A stretch of DNA of 64,000 nucleotides from Bradyrhizobium genosp. L (GTDB taxonomy: Bacteria; Pseudomonadota; Alphaproteobacteria; Rhizobiales; Xanthobacteraceae). The stretch spans positions 1,426,001-1,490,000 of the forward strand of contig NZ_CP061378.1 of NCBI RefSeq assembly GCF_015624485.1. The letters are read 5' to 3'. The notes under the pieces are model-generated. The model ran no database searches. It had not been told where the DNA came from and was given only the letters and a program-made list of their open reading frames with translations. Shown piece after piece: positions 48,861-57,849 of the stretch. The position numbers and the translations under genes were made by a program. The number at the start of each line of letters is the position of its first letter. Position 1 is the first letter of the stretch.

Positions 48861-49018
48861 TTACCCCCTGTTTGACATGTGGAACGCGGCATGACGCCGG
48901 ATGCACGGTGTTCGCCACCAGCGTGTGATGTCAACACCTTGCGTCCGGAATCATTCCTCGGTGCACTTTGGTAGAAGCGGCGAGAGAACGCGACAGTGTG
49001 CTGTCGCGGTCCCGGCCC

Positions 49019-49045
49019 AATATGGTTATGATGCATAATCATATT
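49019..49045. promoter_or_regulatory. AT-rich palindrome, candidate operator upstream of doxX
   Basis: Arms AATATGGTTATG (49019-49030) and CATAATCATATT (49034-49045), spacer ATG, 11 of 12 positions complementary. It is strikingly AT-rich against a GC-rich background and lies in the 312-base doxX-greA gap, upstream of minus-strand doxX. I would expect a dimeric repressor or activator of the MarR or TetR type; which one is unknown. Confidence 0.55.
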
Positions 49046-49120
49046 GATGTCTCCCCATAGTATGGGCCGCAGCGCCTCTCCACTCACATTGCTGTCAGGC
49101 GAGGGGAAAACTGCGGGCAC

Positions 49121-49144
49121 AAAAAAACCGCGTGCGAGACGCGG
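49121..49144 (-). terminator. Rho-independent terminator of greA
   Basis: Stem CCGCGT (49128-49133) / ACGCGG (49139-49144), loop GCGAG, preceded by seven A on the plus strand, so seven T follow on the minus strand. It ends the greA transcript, whose stop is at 49173. Confidence 0.88.
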
Positions 49145-49172
49145 CTTTTCTGCATCAGTCACATCGAGGTAA

Positions 49173-49649
49173 CTAGCGCCACTCGACCTTGGTGATCTCG
49201 TAGGCCTTGGCGCCGCCCGGCGCCATCACCTCGACGGTGGCGCCCTTGGTCTTGCCGATCAACGCGCGCGCGAGCGGCGAGGTGATCGAGATGCGGCCTT
49301 TCTTGGCGTCGGCCTCGACCTCGCCGACCAGTTGCCACACCGTCTTCTTCTCGGTGTCCTCGTCGACCAGCGTCACAGTGGCGCCGAACTTGATGGTGTC
49401 GCCGGAGAGTTTCGAGATGTCGATGATGTCGGCGCGCGCGAGCTTGTCCTCGAGCTCGGCGATGCGGCCCTCATTGTGCGACTGCTCTTCCTTGGCGGCG
49501 TGATACTCGGCATTCTCGGAGAGGTCGCCGTGCGAGCGCGCCTCCGCGATATGTTCGATGATGCGCGGACGATCCTCCGACTGCCGCTTCTTCAGCTCGT
49601 TCGTCAGCGCGGCGTATCCACCCGCAGTCATCGGAACCTTATCCATCAT
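49173..49649 (-). CDS. greA: Transcription elongation factor GreA
   Basis: 158 residues: N-terminal coiled-coil (1-76), with [53 protein letters not shown] and the acidic tip D-x-x-E that triggers RNA polymerase to cleave backtracked transcripts; C-terminal FKBP-like domain (77-158). Start at the ATG at 49649 or the next codon (49646), with AAGGA upstream. Terminator downstream. carB follows on the same strand after 196 bases upstream of this gene. Confidence 0.96.
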   Translation of the reverse strand: MMDKVPMTAGGYAALTNELKKRQSEDRPRIIEHIAEARSHGDLSENAEYHAAKEEQSHNEGRIAELEDKLARADIIDISKLSGDTIKFGATVTLVDEDTEKKTVWQLVGEVEADAKKGRISITSPLARALIGKTKGATVEVMAPGGAKAYEITKVEWR

Positions 49650-49845
49650 CTTCGTCCTTCAATCGTGCACGCCTCGGCGTGCACGAGCATTTGGTTCAGC
49701 TAACGCAGGAATCAGGGCCTGAAGAGTGCCCGGAAGCCCAGTGATTTTCGGCCCCGTTAAGGGCCGTGACAACATCCAATCGCGCGGTGAGTTCCAGCCA
49801 TTCGGCTAATTGCCGACCGTTTCGGGATTTTGGCCCAGGCAGCGG

Positions 49846-52800
49846 TCAGCTCTCGGAAAAGTAACTCTGAAGCGTGCGGACCTCAAGGTCCCCGTCCCGG
49901 TAGGCGCGGATCCCCTGTGCGGCCGCCACCGCACCGGAAAGAGTGGTGTAATACGGCACTTTATGCAAGAGGGCAGCCCGCCGCAGCGAGCGGCTGTCGG
50001 CCAGCGCCTGCGGGCCTTCGGTGGTATTGAAGACCAGCTGGACGTCGCCATTGGTGATGGCGTCGACGATATGCGGACGACCCTCCAGCACCTTGTTTAC
50101 CTTTTCCGTCGGCACGCCATGGTCGCTGAGATAGCGCTGCGTGCCTGAGGTCGCCATCACCTTGAAGTCGAGCGAGTGCAAGAGCCGCACCGCGTCCGCG
50201 ATCCGCATCTTGTCGTCACCGCGCACCGAGACGAACACCGTGCCCTGGCGCGGCACCCGCGTGCCGCCGCCGAGCTGGCTCTTGGCGAACGCGACTTCGA
50301 ATGAACGGTCGAGGCCCATCACCTCGCCGGTGGAGCGCATCTCCGGGCCGAGCACGGTGTCAACGCCGGGGAAGCGCGCGAACGGGAATACCGATTCCTT
50401 CACGCCGACATGGCCGAGCTTCTTCTTCTTCAGCTTGAAATCGGCGAGCTTCTCGCCGGCCATGATCCGTGCCGCGATCTTGGCGACCGGCGTCCCGACC
50501 ACCTTGGCGACGAACGGCACCGTACGCGAGGCGCGCGGGTTGACTTCGAGCACGTAGATGTCGCCGTCCTTGATGGCGTATTGCACGTTCATCAGGCCGA
50601 CCACGTCGAGACCGAGCGCCAGCTCGCGGGTCTGCCGCTCCAGCTCTTCGATCATGCTCTGGTCGAGCGAATGCGGCGGCAGCGAGCAGGCACTGTCGCC
50701 GGAGTGGATGCCGGCTTCCTCGATGTGCTCCATGATGCCGACGATGAAGGTATCCTTGCCGTCGGAGAGGCAGTCGACGTCGATCTCGGTCGCGTCGGAC
50801 AGATAGCGGTCGAACAGCAGCGGGTTCTTGCCGAGCACGGTGTTGATCTGCCCGGTCTTGTCGTTCGGGTAGCGCGCCTTGACGTCGGCGGGCACCAGCT
50901 CAGGCAGCGTGCCGAGCAGGTAATCGTTGAGCTGGTTCTCCTCGCGGATGATCTGCATCGCGCGGCCGCCGAGCACGTAGGACGGGCGCACCACCAGCGG
51001 CAGGCCGAGGTCGCCGGCCACCAAGCGGGCCTGCTCGACCGAATAGGCGATGCCGTTCTTCGGCTGCTTGAGGCGGAGCTTGTCGAGCACGCGCTTGAAG
51101 CGGTCGCGGTCCTCGGCGAGGTCGATCGCGTCGGGCGAGGTGCCGAGGATCGGCACTTCGGCGGCTTCCAGCGCGCGCGCGAGCTTCAGCGGCGTCTGGC
51201 CGCCGAACTGCACGATCACGCCATGCAGCGTGCCGTTCTTGCGCTCGGTCGCGATGATCTCCAGCACGTCCTCGGCGGTGAGCGGTTCGAAATACAGCCG
51301 GTCGGCGGTGTCGTAGTCGGTCGACACCGTCTCCGGATTGCAGTTGACCATGATGGTCTCGTAGCCGGCATCGGCGAGCGCGAAGCAGGCGTGGCAGCAG
51401 CAATAGTCGAATTCGATGCCCTGGCCGATGCGGTTCGGTCCGCCGCCGAGGATGATCACCTTTTTGCGGTCGGACGGGTCGCTTTCGTCGGCGAAACTGC
51501 CGGCGAACGGCGCTTCATAGCTCGAATACATGTAGGCCGTGGGCGAAGCGAATTCCGCCGCGCAGGTATCGATCCGCTTGTACACCGGCCGCACATCGAG
51601 TGCGTGACGTTTCGCGGTGATCTCGGCCTCGGTGGCATTGGCGAGCACGGCGAGCCGGGCATCGGAGAAGCCCATCGCCTTCAGCGTCCGCATCCCGAAC
51701 GCGTTCTGCGGCAGGCCGTTGTTGCGGACCTTGTCCTCCATCTCGACGATGCCGCGCAGTTCGGCGAGGAACCAGGGATCGATCTTGCAGGAGTTGAAGA
51801 TCTCCTCGTTGGTCCAGCCGAGCCGCATCGCCTGCGCGACCTGCAACAGGCGGTTCGGCGTCGGCGTGCCGAGCGCGGCGCGGATCGCGTTCTTGTCGTC
51901 GCCGCGGCCGAGCCCTTCGATGTCGATCTCGTCGAGGCCGGTCAGCCCGGTCTCGAGCCCGCGCAGCGCCTTCTGCAGGCTCTCCTGGAAGGTGCGGCCG
52001 ATCGCCATCACCTCGCCGACCGACTTCATAGAGGTCGTCAGCGTGGTCGAGGCGCCGGGGAATTTCTCGAACGCGAAGCGCGGCACCTTGGTGACGACGT
52101 AGTCGATCGTCGGCTCGAACGAGGCCGGCGTGGCGCCGCCGGTAATGTCGTTGGCGATCTCGTCCAGCGTGTAGCCGATCGCGAGCTTGGCGGCGACCTT
52201 GGCGATAGGGAAGCCGGTGGCCTTCGAGGCCAGTGCCGAAGAACGAGAGACCCGCGGGTTCATCTCGATCACCACCATCCGGCCGTCTTCCGGATTGACG
52301 CCGAACTGCACGTTGGAGCCGCCGGTCTCGACGCCGATCTCGCGCAGCACCGCCAGCGAGGCGTCGCGCATGATCTGGTATTCCTTGTCGGTCAGGGTCA
52401 GCGCCGGCGCCACCGTGATGGAATCGCCGGTGTGCACGCCCATCGGATCGAGGTTCTCGATCGAGCAGACGATGATGCAATTGTCCTTCTTGTCGCGCAC
52501 CACCTCCATCTCGAACTCTTTCCAGCCGAGCACGGATTCTTCGATCAGCACTTCGTTGGTCGGCGAGGCGTCGAGGCCGCGCTCGATGATGTCGAGGAAT
52601 TCTTCCTTGTTGTAGGCGATGCCGCCGCCGGTGCCACCCATCGTGAAGGAGGGGCGGATGATCGCGGGCAGGCCGATCTCCGACAGCGCCATCAAGGCCT
52701 GGCCGAGTGCATATTCCTGATAGCGTTTGCGGCGGTCGCTCTCGCCGAGCGTCCACTGCCGATCGAGCTCCTCCAGCGCAGCACCGGACAGCTTCGCGCG

Positions 52801-53310
52801 CTCGGCGTGGTGCTTGTCGCGAAATGACTTCTTCAGGGCCGACGCGTTCGCCAGCCGCGACTTCGGCGTTTCCAGCCCGATCTTGGTCATGGCCTCGCGG
52901 AACAGCTGCCGGTCCTCGGCCTTGTCGATGGCGTCGGCGGTCGCGCCGATCATCTCGACGTTGAATTTTTCCAGCGTGCCCTCGCGGCGCAGGCTCAGCG
53001 CGCAGTTCAGCGCGGTCTGGCCGCCCATGGTCGGCAGCAGCGCAAAGCCGCCTGATATGACGTGGCGTTCCTTTTTGATGATCTTGGCGACGATTTCGGG
53101 CGTGATCGGCTCGATATAGGTGGCGTCCGCCAGCTCCGGGTCGGTCATGATGGTCGCCGGATTGGAATTGACCAGGACGATCCGGTAGCCCTCTTCCTTC
53201 AACGTCTTCACCGCCTGCGTGCCGGAATAGTCGAATTCGCAGGCCTGGCCGATCACGATGGGACCGGCGCCGATGATCAGGATGGTGGAGATGTCGGTTC
53301 TTTTGGGCAT
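49846..53310 (-). CDS. carB: Carbamoyl phosphate synthase large subunit
   Basis: 1154 residues: two homologous ATP-grasp halves, the first with [58 protein letters not shown] and the second with [50 protein letters not shown]. The C-terminal allosteric MGS domain begins about residue 1015 ([20 protein letters not shown]). It works with CarA (57850-59043), which is on the same strand but separated by other genes. Start at the ATG at 53310; the frame extends to 53376 through hairpins that cannot be coding in practice. Confidence 0.97.
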   Translation of the reverse strand: MPKRTDISTILIIGAGPIVIGQACEFDYSGTQAVKTLKEEGYRIVLVNSNPATIMTDPELADATYIEPITPEIVAKIIKKERHVISGGFALLPTMGGQTALNCALSLRREGTLEKFNVEMIGATADAIDKAEDRQLFREAMTKIGLETPKSRLANASALKKSFRDKHHAERAKLSGAALEELDRQWTLGESDRRKRYQEYALGQALMALSEIGLPAIIRPSFTMGGTGGGIAYNKEEFLDIIERGLDASPTNEVLIEESVLGWKEFEMEVVRDKKDNCIIVCSIENLDPMGVHTGDSITVAPALTLTDKEYQIMRDASLAVLREIGVETGGSNVQFGVNPEDGRMVVIEMNPRVSRSSALASKATGFPIAKVAAKLAIGYTLDEIANDITGGATPASFEPTIDYVVTKVPRFAFEKFPGASTTLTTSMKSVGEVMAIGRTFQESLQKALRGLETGLTGLDEIDIEGLGRGDDKNAIRAALGTPTPNRLLQVAQAMRLGWTNEEIFNSCKIDPWFLAELRGIVEMEDKVRNNGLPQNAFGMRTLKAMGFSDARLAVLANATEAEITAKRHALDVRPVYKRIDTCAAEFASPTAYMYSSYEAPFAGSFADESDPSDRKKVIILGGGPNRIGQGIEFDYCCCHACFALADAGYETIMVNCNPETVSTDYDTADRLYFEPLTAEDVLEIIATERKNGTLHGVIVQFGGQTPLKLARALEAAEVPILGTSPDAIDLAEDRDRFKRVLDKLRLKQPKNGIAYSVEQARLVAGDLGLPLVVRPSYVLGGRAMQIIREENQLNDYLLGTLPELVPADVKARYPNDKTGQINTVLGKNPLLFDRYLSDATEIDVDCLSDGKDTFIVGIMEHIEEAGIHSGDSACSLPPHSLDQSMIEELERQTRELALGLDVVGLMNVQYAIKDGDIYVLEVNPRASRTVPFVAKVVGTPVAKIAARIMAGEKLADFKLKKKKLGHVGVKESVFPFARFPGVDTVLGPEMRSTGEVMGLDRSFEVAFAKSQLGGGTRVPRQGTVFVSVRGDDKMRIADAVRLLHSLDFKVMATSGTQRYLSDHGVPTEKVNKVLEGRPHIVDAITNGDVQLVFNTTEGPQALADSRSLRRAALLHKVPYYTTLSGAVAAAQGIRAYRDGDLEVRTLQSYFSES

Positions 53311-53338
53311 CAGCTCTCGCGGACTGGAATCTGGGCAC

Positions 53339-53367
53339 AAAAAAAGGGCGCGCTGGTCGCGCGTCCC
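53339..53367 (-). terminator. Terminator-like hairpin in the carB leader
   Basis: GGG-CGCGC / GCGCG-CCC stem with one bulged T and loop TGGTC; seven A precede it on the plus strand, so seven T follow on the minus strand. It lies 29 bases upstream of the carB ATG. Either the terminator of the tRNA-like gene's transcript or an attenuator of carB. Confidence 0.75.
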
Positions 53368-53376
53368 TCGGGCCAT

Positions 53377-53395
53377 GCGCTACAGCTTGTAGCGC
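53377..53395 (-). other. Perfect 8-bp hairpin upstream of the carB terminator
   Basis: GCGCTACA / TGTAGCGC with loop GCT (53377-53395). It precedes the terminator hairpin on the minus-strand transcript. A further small stem TGGTC / GACCA is at about 53421-53435. Together they suggest a structured RNA leader rather than spacer DNA. Confidence 0.5.
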
Positions 53396-53619
53396 CGGAA
53401 GCGCGATCCCTCGCGCGCGGGTGGTCTTTAGACCAGTTTCCGCACCCGCGAAACCCCCAAAAAGGCCGAATCAGCCCTGAATTCTGGGGGAAATTCCGGA
53501 TGGGGTGCGTGCTCGGGAGCAAAGGGAACGGGAGGGTCGGCTTCGCCCTGCGGGCTACGCCGAGGCAGCCTTCGCCACGAGAGGGCTTGCCAAGCCGAAG
53601 CTGCGTCAGCAGCGAAGGC

Positions 53620-53695
53620 TGGAGGCCCGGCCTGGATTTGAACCAGGATAAACAGTGATGCACCACTGCCGCGTCGACGCTTCCGCCACCGGGCC
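53620..53695 (-). tRNA. tRNA-like gene with an abnormal anticodon loop and D-loop
   Basis: Minus-strand 76-base unit. Acceptor stem GGCCCGG / CCGGGCC is perfect, 3' end T-CCA is encoded, and the T arm CCTGG-TTCAAAT-CCAGG is perfect with the canonical TTC-R-A motif. Bases 8-9 are TG. D-arm is GCGGAAGCGTCGACGC: 3-bp stem GCG/CGC, no GG in the loop, and an internal palindrome GCGTCGACGC. The anticodon arm is GCAGT-GGTGCATC-ACTGT, a 5-bp stem (one G-U) with an 8-base loop, or a 6-bp stem with a 6-base loop, not 7. Variable loop TTAT. GCA after the T could be Cys, and U73 also fits tRNA-Cys, but the loop size makes decoding doubtful. It may be a pseudogene, a non-decoding tRNA or a regulatory mimic. 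Confidence 0.6.
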
Positions 53696-53768
53696 AAAGC
53701 GATCATTGCTGGTTATTTCAGCGGCGGCCATGTTTACCGTTCATTAACCTTAACGTCCCGGCGAGCGA

Positions 53769-54458
53769 TCAGTGCTGCGCGACAAAGGTCATCCGCCACG
53801 GATTGTGCCCGATGTTGCGCGGCGCGCGGGCGGCGCGGAAGCCGGCGGCGCCGAGCTTTGCGATCATCTCATCCTCGCGGTAGCGCTGCAGGCCGATCCT
53901 GGTGCGCAGCTCGCGGTAATCGGACAGCGCCGTCGAGACCAGCCCGATGGCGGCGTGGCGCAGGAAGCCGTGGGTTGCGGCGAAGCGCAACAGCGCCGTT
54001 ACGTCCCTGATCATCCCGACCTCGGGGCGCAGGATGTCGCCAAGCACGAAGCGACCCGCTGGCTTCAGCAGGCGGTGGATCACCTCGAACGCGGAATCGA
54101 GCTCCTGCGGTGTCATGTATTGCGCGACCGAGTTCATCACGACGAGGTCGATGGACGCGGCGTCCATCTGTTTCAGCTCGTCGAGCGAGCGCACGCCAAT
54201 CTTGCTGTTCGATGCAAAGCGCGCCGCCAGCCTGCCGCGCACGCCGGGCGCGGGCTCGGCCAGATAGAGCCGCGCGCAGGCGTCCGTTACCTTCGCCGCC
54301 GACAGCGCCTCGCCGCAGGCATAGTCCAGCACGACTGCGTCGGGTGAATCGATGTAGCCGATGATGTCCCGCGCGATGACGTCAAAATGCAGGTCGCGGT
54401 GCAACCGGCTTGCATAGATCGTATGCGTGGAATCGTAATAATCGATCCATTCATCCAT
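53769..54458 (-). CDS. SAM-dependent methyltransferase (class I)
   Basis: 229 residues. VVLDYACGEALSAAKV is the SAM-binding loop (DYACGE in place of the more usual GCG), with acidic post-I and DLVVMNSVAQYMTP as motif II/III region, then LKPAGRFVLGDILRPEVG. The C-terminal half (about 150-229) is helical. Substrate unknown. The start at 54458 (MDEWIDYYDSTHTIYASRLHR) is preferred over 54545, since the upstream 29 residues are not methyltransferase-like. Confidence 0.86.
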   Translation of the reverse strand: MDEWIDYYDSTHTIYASRLHRDLHFDVIARDIIGYIDSPDAVVLDYACGEALSAAKVTDACARLYLAEPAPGVRGRLAARFASNSKIGVRSLDELKQMDAASIDLVVMNSVAQYMTPQELDSAFEVIHRLLKPAGRFVLGDILRPEVGMIRDVTALLRFAATHGFLRHAAIGLVSTALSDYRELRTRIGLQRYREDEMIAKLGAAGFRAARAPRNIGHNPWRMTFVAQH

Positions 54459-54584
54459 TGCAGGGAATTCCAGTAAGAATCGGGGTTCCTGACACAGGAA
54501 CAGGCAGGTGCGTGATGCGTTAGCGGTCCGGCGGCCAATGTTCAATGGGCCGAAAGTCCCGGGTTCCTAACAGGAAGGTTTATC

Positions 54585-55112
54585 GTGAGCAAAGCCAAGA
54601 GTGACAAAATCTCGCCCAATCTCGACACGCCGAGCGACCTGCCGCAGGCTGCGGTCGACAAGATTTCGGCCTCGCTCAATACGCTGCTGGCGGATGCCTT
54701 TGCACTGTATCTGAAGACCAAGAATTTCCATTGGCATGTCAGCGGCCGTCACTTCCACGATTACCACCTGATGCTGGATGAGCAGTCGGACGCGATCTTC
54801 GCCACTACCGATCAGCTTGCCGAACGGGTTCGCAAGCTCGGCGGCGCGACGCTGAAATCGATCGGCCAGATCGCCAAGCATCAGACCATCCAGGACAATG
54901 ACGAGGACTATGTCCCGCCCGTCGAAATGCTGCGCGAATTGATGGAAGACAACAAGCAGATGGCTGCCGCGATGCGCAAGGCGCACAAGCTCGCCGACGA
55001 TCACGAAGATTCCGGCACCGCGGGCTTGCTGGAAACCTTCATTGACGAAACCGAGCGCCGCACCTGGTTCCTGTTCGAAGCCAGCCGCCAGGAAGGCAGC
55101 AACGCGGCATAG
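54585..55112 (+). CDS. dps: Dps-family DNA protection/ferritin-like protein
   Basis: 175-residue four-helix ferritin-like protein that forms dodecamers, oxidises Fe(II) with peroxide and may bind DNA. The intersubunit ferroxidase site is in KNFHWHVSGRHFHDYHLMLDEQSD (His and Asp/Glu ligands). The Lys/Ser-rich N-terminus (MSKAKSDKIS) could bind DNA. Start at the GTG at 54585 with GGAAGG seven bases upstream. It is divergent from the methyltransferase gene. Confidence 0.95.
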   Translation: MSKAKSDKISPNLDTPSDLPQAAVDKISASLNTLLADAFALYLKTKNFHWHVSGRHFHDYHLMLDEQSDAIFATTDQLAERVRKLGGATLKSIGQIAKHQTIQDNDEDYVPPVEMLRELMEDNKQMAAAMRKAHKLADDHEDSGTAGLLETFIDETERRTWFLFEASRQEGSNAA

Positions 55113-55126
55113 CTACGCGCCGCTCT

Positions 55127-55217
55127 CGTAGGGTGGGCAAAGGCGCGCATGCGCCGTGCCCACCTTTCTTGCACTGTGCGTGTGAAGGTGGGCACGCTTC
55201 GCTTTGCCCACCCTACG
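55127..55217. repeat. Family C repeat pair
   Basis: Facing arms CGTAGGGTGGGCAAAGGCGC and the mirror with CGCTTTGCCCACCCTACG. Inner arms GTGCCCACCTT and AAGGTGGGCAC also pair. Lies after the dps stop. Confidence 0.88.
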
Positions 55218-55244
55218 ATCTCTTCGTTCGCGCCACCTTCTCCC

Positions 55245-55276
55245 AGAAGGGGAGAAGGGGAGAAGGGGAGAAGGGG
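55245..55276. repeat. 8-bp tandem repeat AGAAGGGG, four perfect units
   Basis: Four exact copies of AGAAGGGG followed by a degenerate AGATGG. It lies between the convergent ends of dps and the cupin gene, in non-coding DNA. Unit number may vary between strains. Confidence 0.9.
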
Positions 55277-55296
55277 AGATGGAGCGCTTGCAGCGG

Positions 55297-55818
55297 CTAC
55301 TTCCTCCACAGCCGCACCAGCGGGCCGTCCTTGCCCATCACCGGATCGGTCGCCGGCTTCGCAACCAGCGGAATCGTCTTCAGCGCCTTCGCATGGTTTT
55401 CCGGCGTCGGCCGTTGCAGATCCATCGGCGGACCCGGCGGGTAGGCGCCGACCACGGAGAAATCGTCGCTTGCCGACAGGCATTGATGCCCGGTGCCCGC
55501 GGGCAGGATCGCGACGTCGCCGGCCGCAACCTCCAGCGCACGTCCATGCGCGCCGCCGAATTGCACGCGCGCGCTGCCGCGGGCGATGCCGAGCACTTCG
55601 TGCAGGGTGGCGTGGTAATGCGCAAAGTCGTAGACGCCGTTGCGCCACATCGCACCCCAGCCGTTGCCGCCGAACAATTGCTCGATCGCGGCTTCAGGGT
55701 CCTTGCCGACATCGACGGCGCCCTTGTAGACCAGGAACGGCATCGGGTTGTTCGGGATCAGGCCGTCATCCTCGAAGACGATCGCCAGCGGTTCGGCTCC
55801 GGCTTTCACTACGGACAT
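55297..55818 (-). CDS. Cupin-domain protein (YjlB-like)
   Basis: 173-residue protein with a single cupin barrel. Metal-site-like residues are in HYHATLHEVLGIARGSARVQFGG and the second motif is AAGDVAILPAGTGHQCLSA (His ligand). FEDDGLIPNNPMPFLVYKGAVD is the N-terminal signature of the YjlB-like group. Function unknown. Start at the ATG at 55818 with AGGAGG-type site upstream. It follows the enolase-superfamily gene by 73 bases that contain one family C arm (about 55840-55858). Confidence 0.88.
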   Translation of the reverse strand: MSVVKAGAEPLAIVFEDDGLIPNNPMPFLVYKGAVDVGKDPEAAIEQLFGGNGWGAMWRNGVYDFAHYHATLHEVLGIARGSARVQFGGAHGRALEVAAGDVAILPAGTGHQCLSASDDFSVVGAYPPGPPMDLQRPTPENHAKALKTIPLVAKPATDPVMGKDGPLVRLWRK

Positions 55819-55839
55819 GGCAATCCTCCGAAATTGCTG

Positions 55840-55858
55840 CGCTTTGCCCACCCTACGG
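55840..55858. repeat. Family C half-repeat
   Basis: CGCTTTGCCCACCCTACG single arm between the cupin start and the enolase-superfamily stop. No partner within 100 bases. Confidence 0.7.
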
Positions 55859-55891
55859 TCTCTGGGCAAACCGCTTCCCTGAAGACCGTTC

Positions 55892-56995
55892 CTACGAAAT
55901 CCTGAACTTCAGCACCTCGTCCTTGAATCTGAGCCCGTGCCCCGGTTGCTCCGGTGCCGTGATCATGCCGTCAGCGATCTCGGGCGGATCGACCCAGAGA
56001 TCGTCGATCAGCGCCATGTTCTCGCACCAGATGCCGTTCGGGATCGAGGCCAGCAGATGCACATTCAGCTCGGGAAACAGATGCGGCGCGATGGTCACGC
56101 CCCAGGTGTCCGCAAGCGCTGCGATCTTGCGCAGGTCGGTCATGCCGCCGCGCATCGGATCGGGCTGCAGGATCGGCAGGCAGGGATTGAGGAAGAACGG
56201 CCGCAGATCGTAACGCGTGAAATGGGTCTCGCCGTCGACCACGCGCATGTCGAGCGCGGCCGCGATGCGCTGATAGCCGGCGAAATCATCGGCCGGCACC
56301 GGCTCCTCCAGCCAGTAGATGTCGTATTTCTCGAACTTGCGTCCCATCTCGATCGCGATATCGGCGCTCCATCCCATGTTGACGTCGATCATGATGTCGA
56401 TGTCGGGACCGAGCGCCTCGCGCATGCGGCGCACATTATCGAGGTCCTGCGCCGGCGTGTGGACGTGAGCGACCTGCATTTTGATCGCCTTGTAGCCCTG
56501 CTTCACGAAATGCAGCGCCTTCTCGATCATTCCGTCGCCGCCGGCGCCGCGAAAGCAGCCGGAGCCGTAGACCGGGATCTGCGGGCGATAATGCCCCCAC
56601 AGCCGGTGCAGCGGCAGGCCGGCGCGCTTGCCGACTGCGTCCCACAGCGCGATGTCGAGCGCCGACATCGCCATCGCGGCGATGCCGCCGCGGCCGTAGG
56701 TCATCGTCGCGGTCCACAGATCGCGCCAGATCGCCTCGATCGCGGTGGCGTCCTTGCCCTTGACGAGCGGGATGATGCACTCCTCGAGACAGGCCGCGAT
56801 CGATTTCATCGCCGGGCGGAACACGAACAGATAGCCCATGCCGGTGATGCCGCTTGCGGTCTCGACATCGCAGATCAGGATGTCGCGGGTCTCGCCCAGC
56901 GCCGCGCCTTTCAACCAGGGATCGTCGGCCCAGGGCAGCCGCAGCATCGTCACGCGGATGTCGCGGATCGCCATGTCCGGGGCAGCTGATGTCAT
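55892..56995 (-). CDS. Mandelate racemase / muconate lactonizing enzyme family protein
   Basis: 367-residue enolase superfamily member. N-terminal capping domain about 1-130, then a (beta/alpha) barrel with KxK-type base (KAIKMQV), metal ligands Asp in MIDVNMGW, Glu in WLEEPVPADD and Glu in VDGETHF, and the His in TIAPHLFPELNVHL as opposite base. These define an MLE/MR-like proton-abstracting dehydratase or racemase; the sugar-acid substrate is unknown. The ATG at 56995 with AAGGAAA is preferred over 57055. Its neighbour cupin may belong to the same pathway. Confidence 0.9.
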   Translation of the reverse strand: MTSAAPDMAIRDIRVTMLRLPWADDPWLKGAALGETRDILICDVETASGITGMGYLFVFRPAMKSIAACLEECIIPLVKGKDATAIEAIWRDLWTATMTYGRGGIAAMAMSALDIALWDAVGKRAGLPLHRLWGHYRPQIPVYGSGCFRGAGGDGMIEKALHFVKQGYKAIKMQVAHVHTPAQDLDNVRRMREALGPDIDIMIDVNMGWSADIAIEMGRKFEKYDIYWLEEPVPADDFAGYQRIAAALDMRVVDGETHFTRYDLRPFFLNPCLPILQPDPMRGGMTDLRKIAALADTWGVTIAPHLFPELNVHLLASIPNGIWCENMALIDDLWVDPPEIADGMITAPEQPGHGLRFKDEVLKFRIS

Positions 56996-57137
56996 CGGGC
57001 GTTTCCTTGCTCGTTGCCGGATCATGTTGGCCTGATCTCGGACAGGCAAAGTCAATCACAGAACGGCGGCGCTGATCCAGCGTGCTCCGTCATGGCTCCA
57101 ATGCGTGGACTTGTCGTCAGGTCGCGTTGGAAAGCCG

Positions 57138-57225
57138 CGTAGGGTGGGCAAAGCGTAGGCGTGCCCACCATCACGAGCACGCCGAGAATGGTGGGCACGT
57201 CGCTTCGCTTCTTTGCCCACCCTAC
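57138..57225. repeat. Family C repeat pair
   Basis: Facing arms CGTAGGGTGGGCAAAGCG and CTTTGCCCACCCTAC, with inner arms GTGCCCACCAT and ATGGTGGGCAC. Between the enolase-superfamily start and the PaaI thioesterase stop (57232). Confidence 0.88.
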
Positions 57226-57231
57226 TTTTTT

Positions 57232-57729
57232 TCAGGCGGTTTTAGGCAACTCGAACACCAGGCAGGTCGTGGTCGCGTGTGCGATCAGCTTGCCTTTGTC
57301 GTCGGTGATGCGCGCCTCCGCGGTCGCCACGCGCCGGCCGGCATTGAGCACTTTTCCCTCGGTGCGGATCGTGCCGGTGTCCTCGCTCATGCCGCGGACG
57401 AAGGAGATCTTGAACTCTAGCGTGGTGTAGCCGGAGCCTTTTGGTAGCGTGGTCTGCACCGCGAGCCCCATCGCGGAATCCAAGAGGATCGCGGCATAGC
57501 CGCCATGCACCGAGCCGATCGGGTTGTAATGGCGCCGGCCCGGCACGCTGTGGATCACGACATGGCCGGGGTCGGCGCTGCAATCGAACGGCTCGACCGT
57601 CTGCATGATCGGCGGCTCGGGCAGCGTGCGCGCGAAGATGCCGCGCACGAAATCGAGCCCCGGCATTGACGCCATCACCTCCATCGAGGAGACGCCGTAT
57701 TCCGGTTGCGGGGTGGGGCTGTCGGTCAC
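57232..57729 (-). CDS. PaaI-type hotdog thioesterase
   Basis: 165-residue hotdog protein. HYNPIGSVHGGYAAILLDSAMGLAVQTTLPKGSGYTTLEFKISFVRGMSEDTGTIRTEGKVLNAGRRVATAEARITDDKGKLIAHATTTCLVF contains the HGG motif with catalytic Asp of LLDSAMG and the (R/K)V-A-AEA strand of the PaaI/YbgC-like family. It is likely an acyl-CoA thioesterase. Start at the GTG at 57729 (VTDSPTPQPEYG) is tentative; the ATG at 57762 (MCSPLNLG) would start inside a repeat-flanking region. Confidence 0.87.
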   Translation of the reverse strand: MTDSPTPQPEYGVSSMEVMASMPGLDFVRGIFARTLPEPPIMQTVEPFDCSADPGHVVIHSVPGRRHYNPIGSVHGGYAAILLDSAMGLAVQTTLPKGSGYTTLEFKISFVRGMSEDTGTIRTEGKVLNAGRRVATAEARITDDKGKLIAHATTTCLVFELPKTA

Positions 57730-57764
57730 GTCGGTAATTCCGAGATTTAGCGGCGAACACATCG

Positions 57765-57838
57765 CGTCATGCCCGGACTTGATCCGGCATCCATCTTTCT
57801 TCAAGAGGATGGATTGCCGGGTCAAGCCCGGCAATGAC
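57765..57838. repeat. Family B repeat pair
   Basis: Facing arms CGTCATGCCCGGACTTGATC and GGGTCAAGCCCGGCAATGAC. Between the PaaI thioesterase and the carA stop. Confidence 0.85.
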
Positions 57839-57849
57839 AGGTCGCGTGT

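Noticed and set aside
50410..52827. 805-codon plus-strand frame opposite carB
   Set aside because: Antisense shadow of carB; composition is Arg/Asp/Val/His-rich without any domain.
53620..53695. Split or permuted tmRNA piece
   Set aside because: The unit closes on itself with a normal tRNA arm order and has a D arm and anticodon arm; no tag-peptide frame is nearby.
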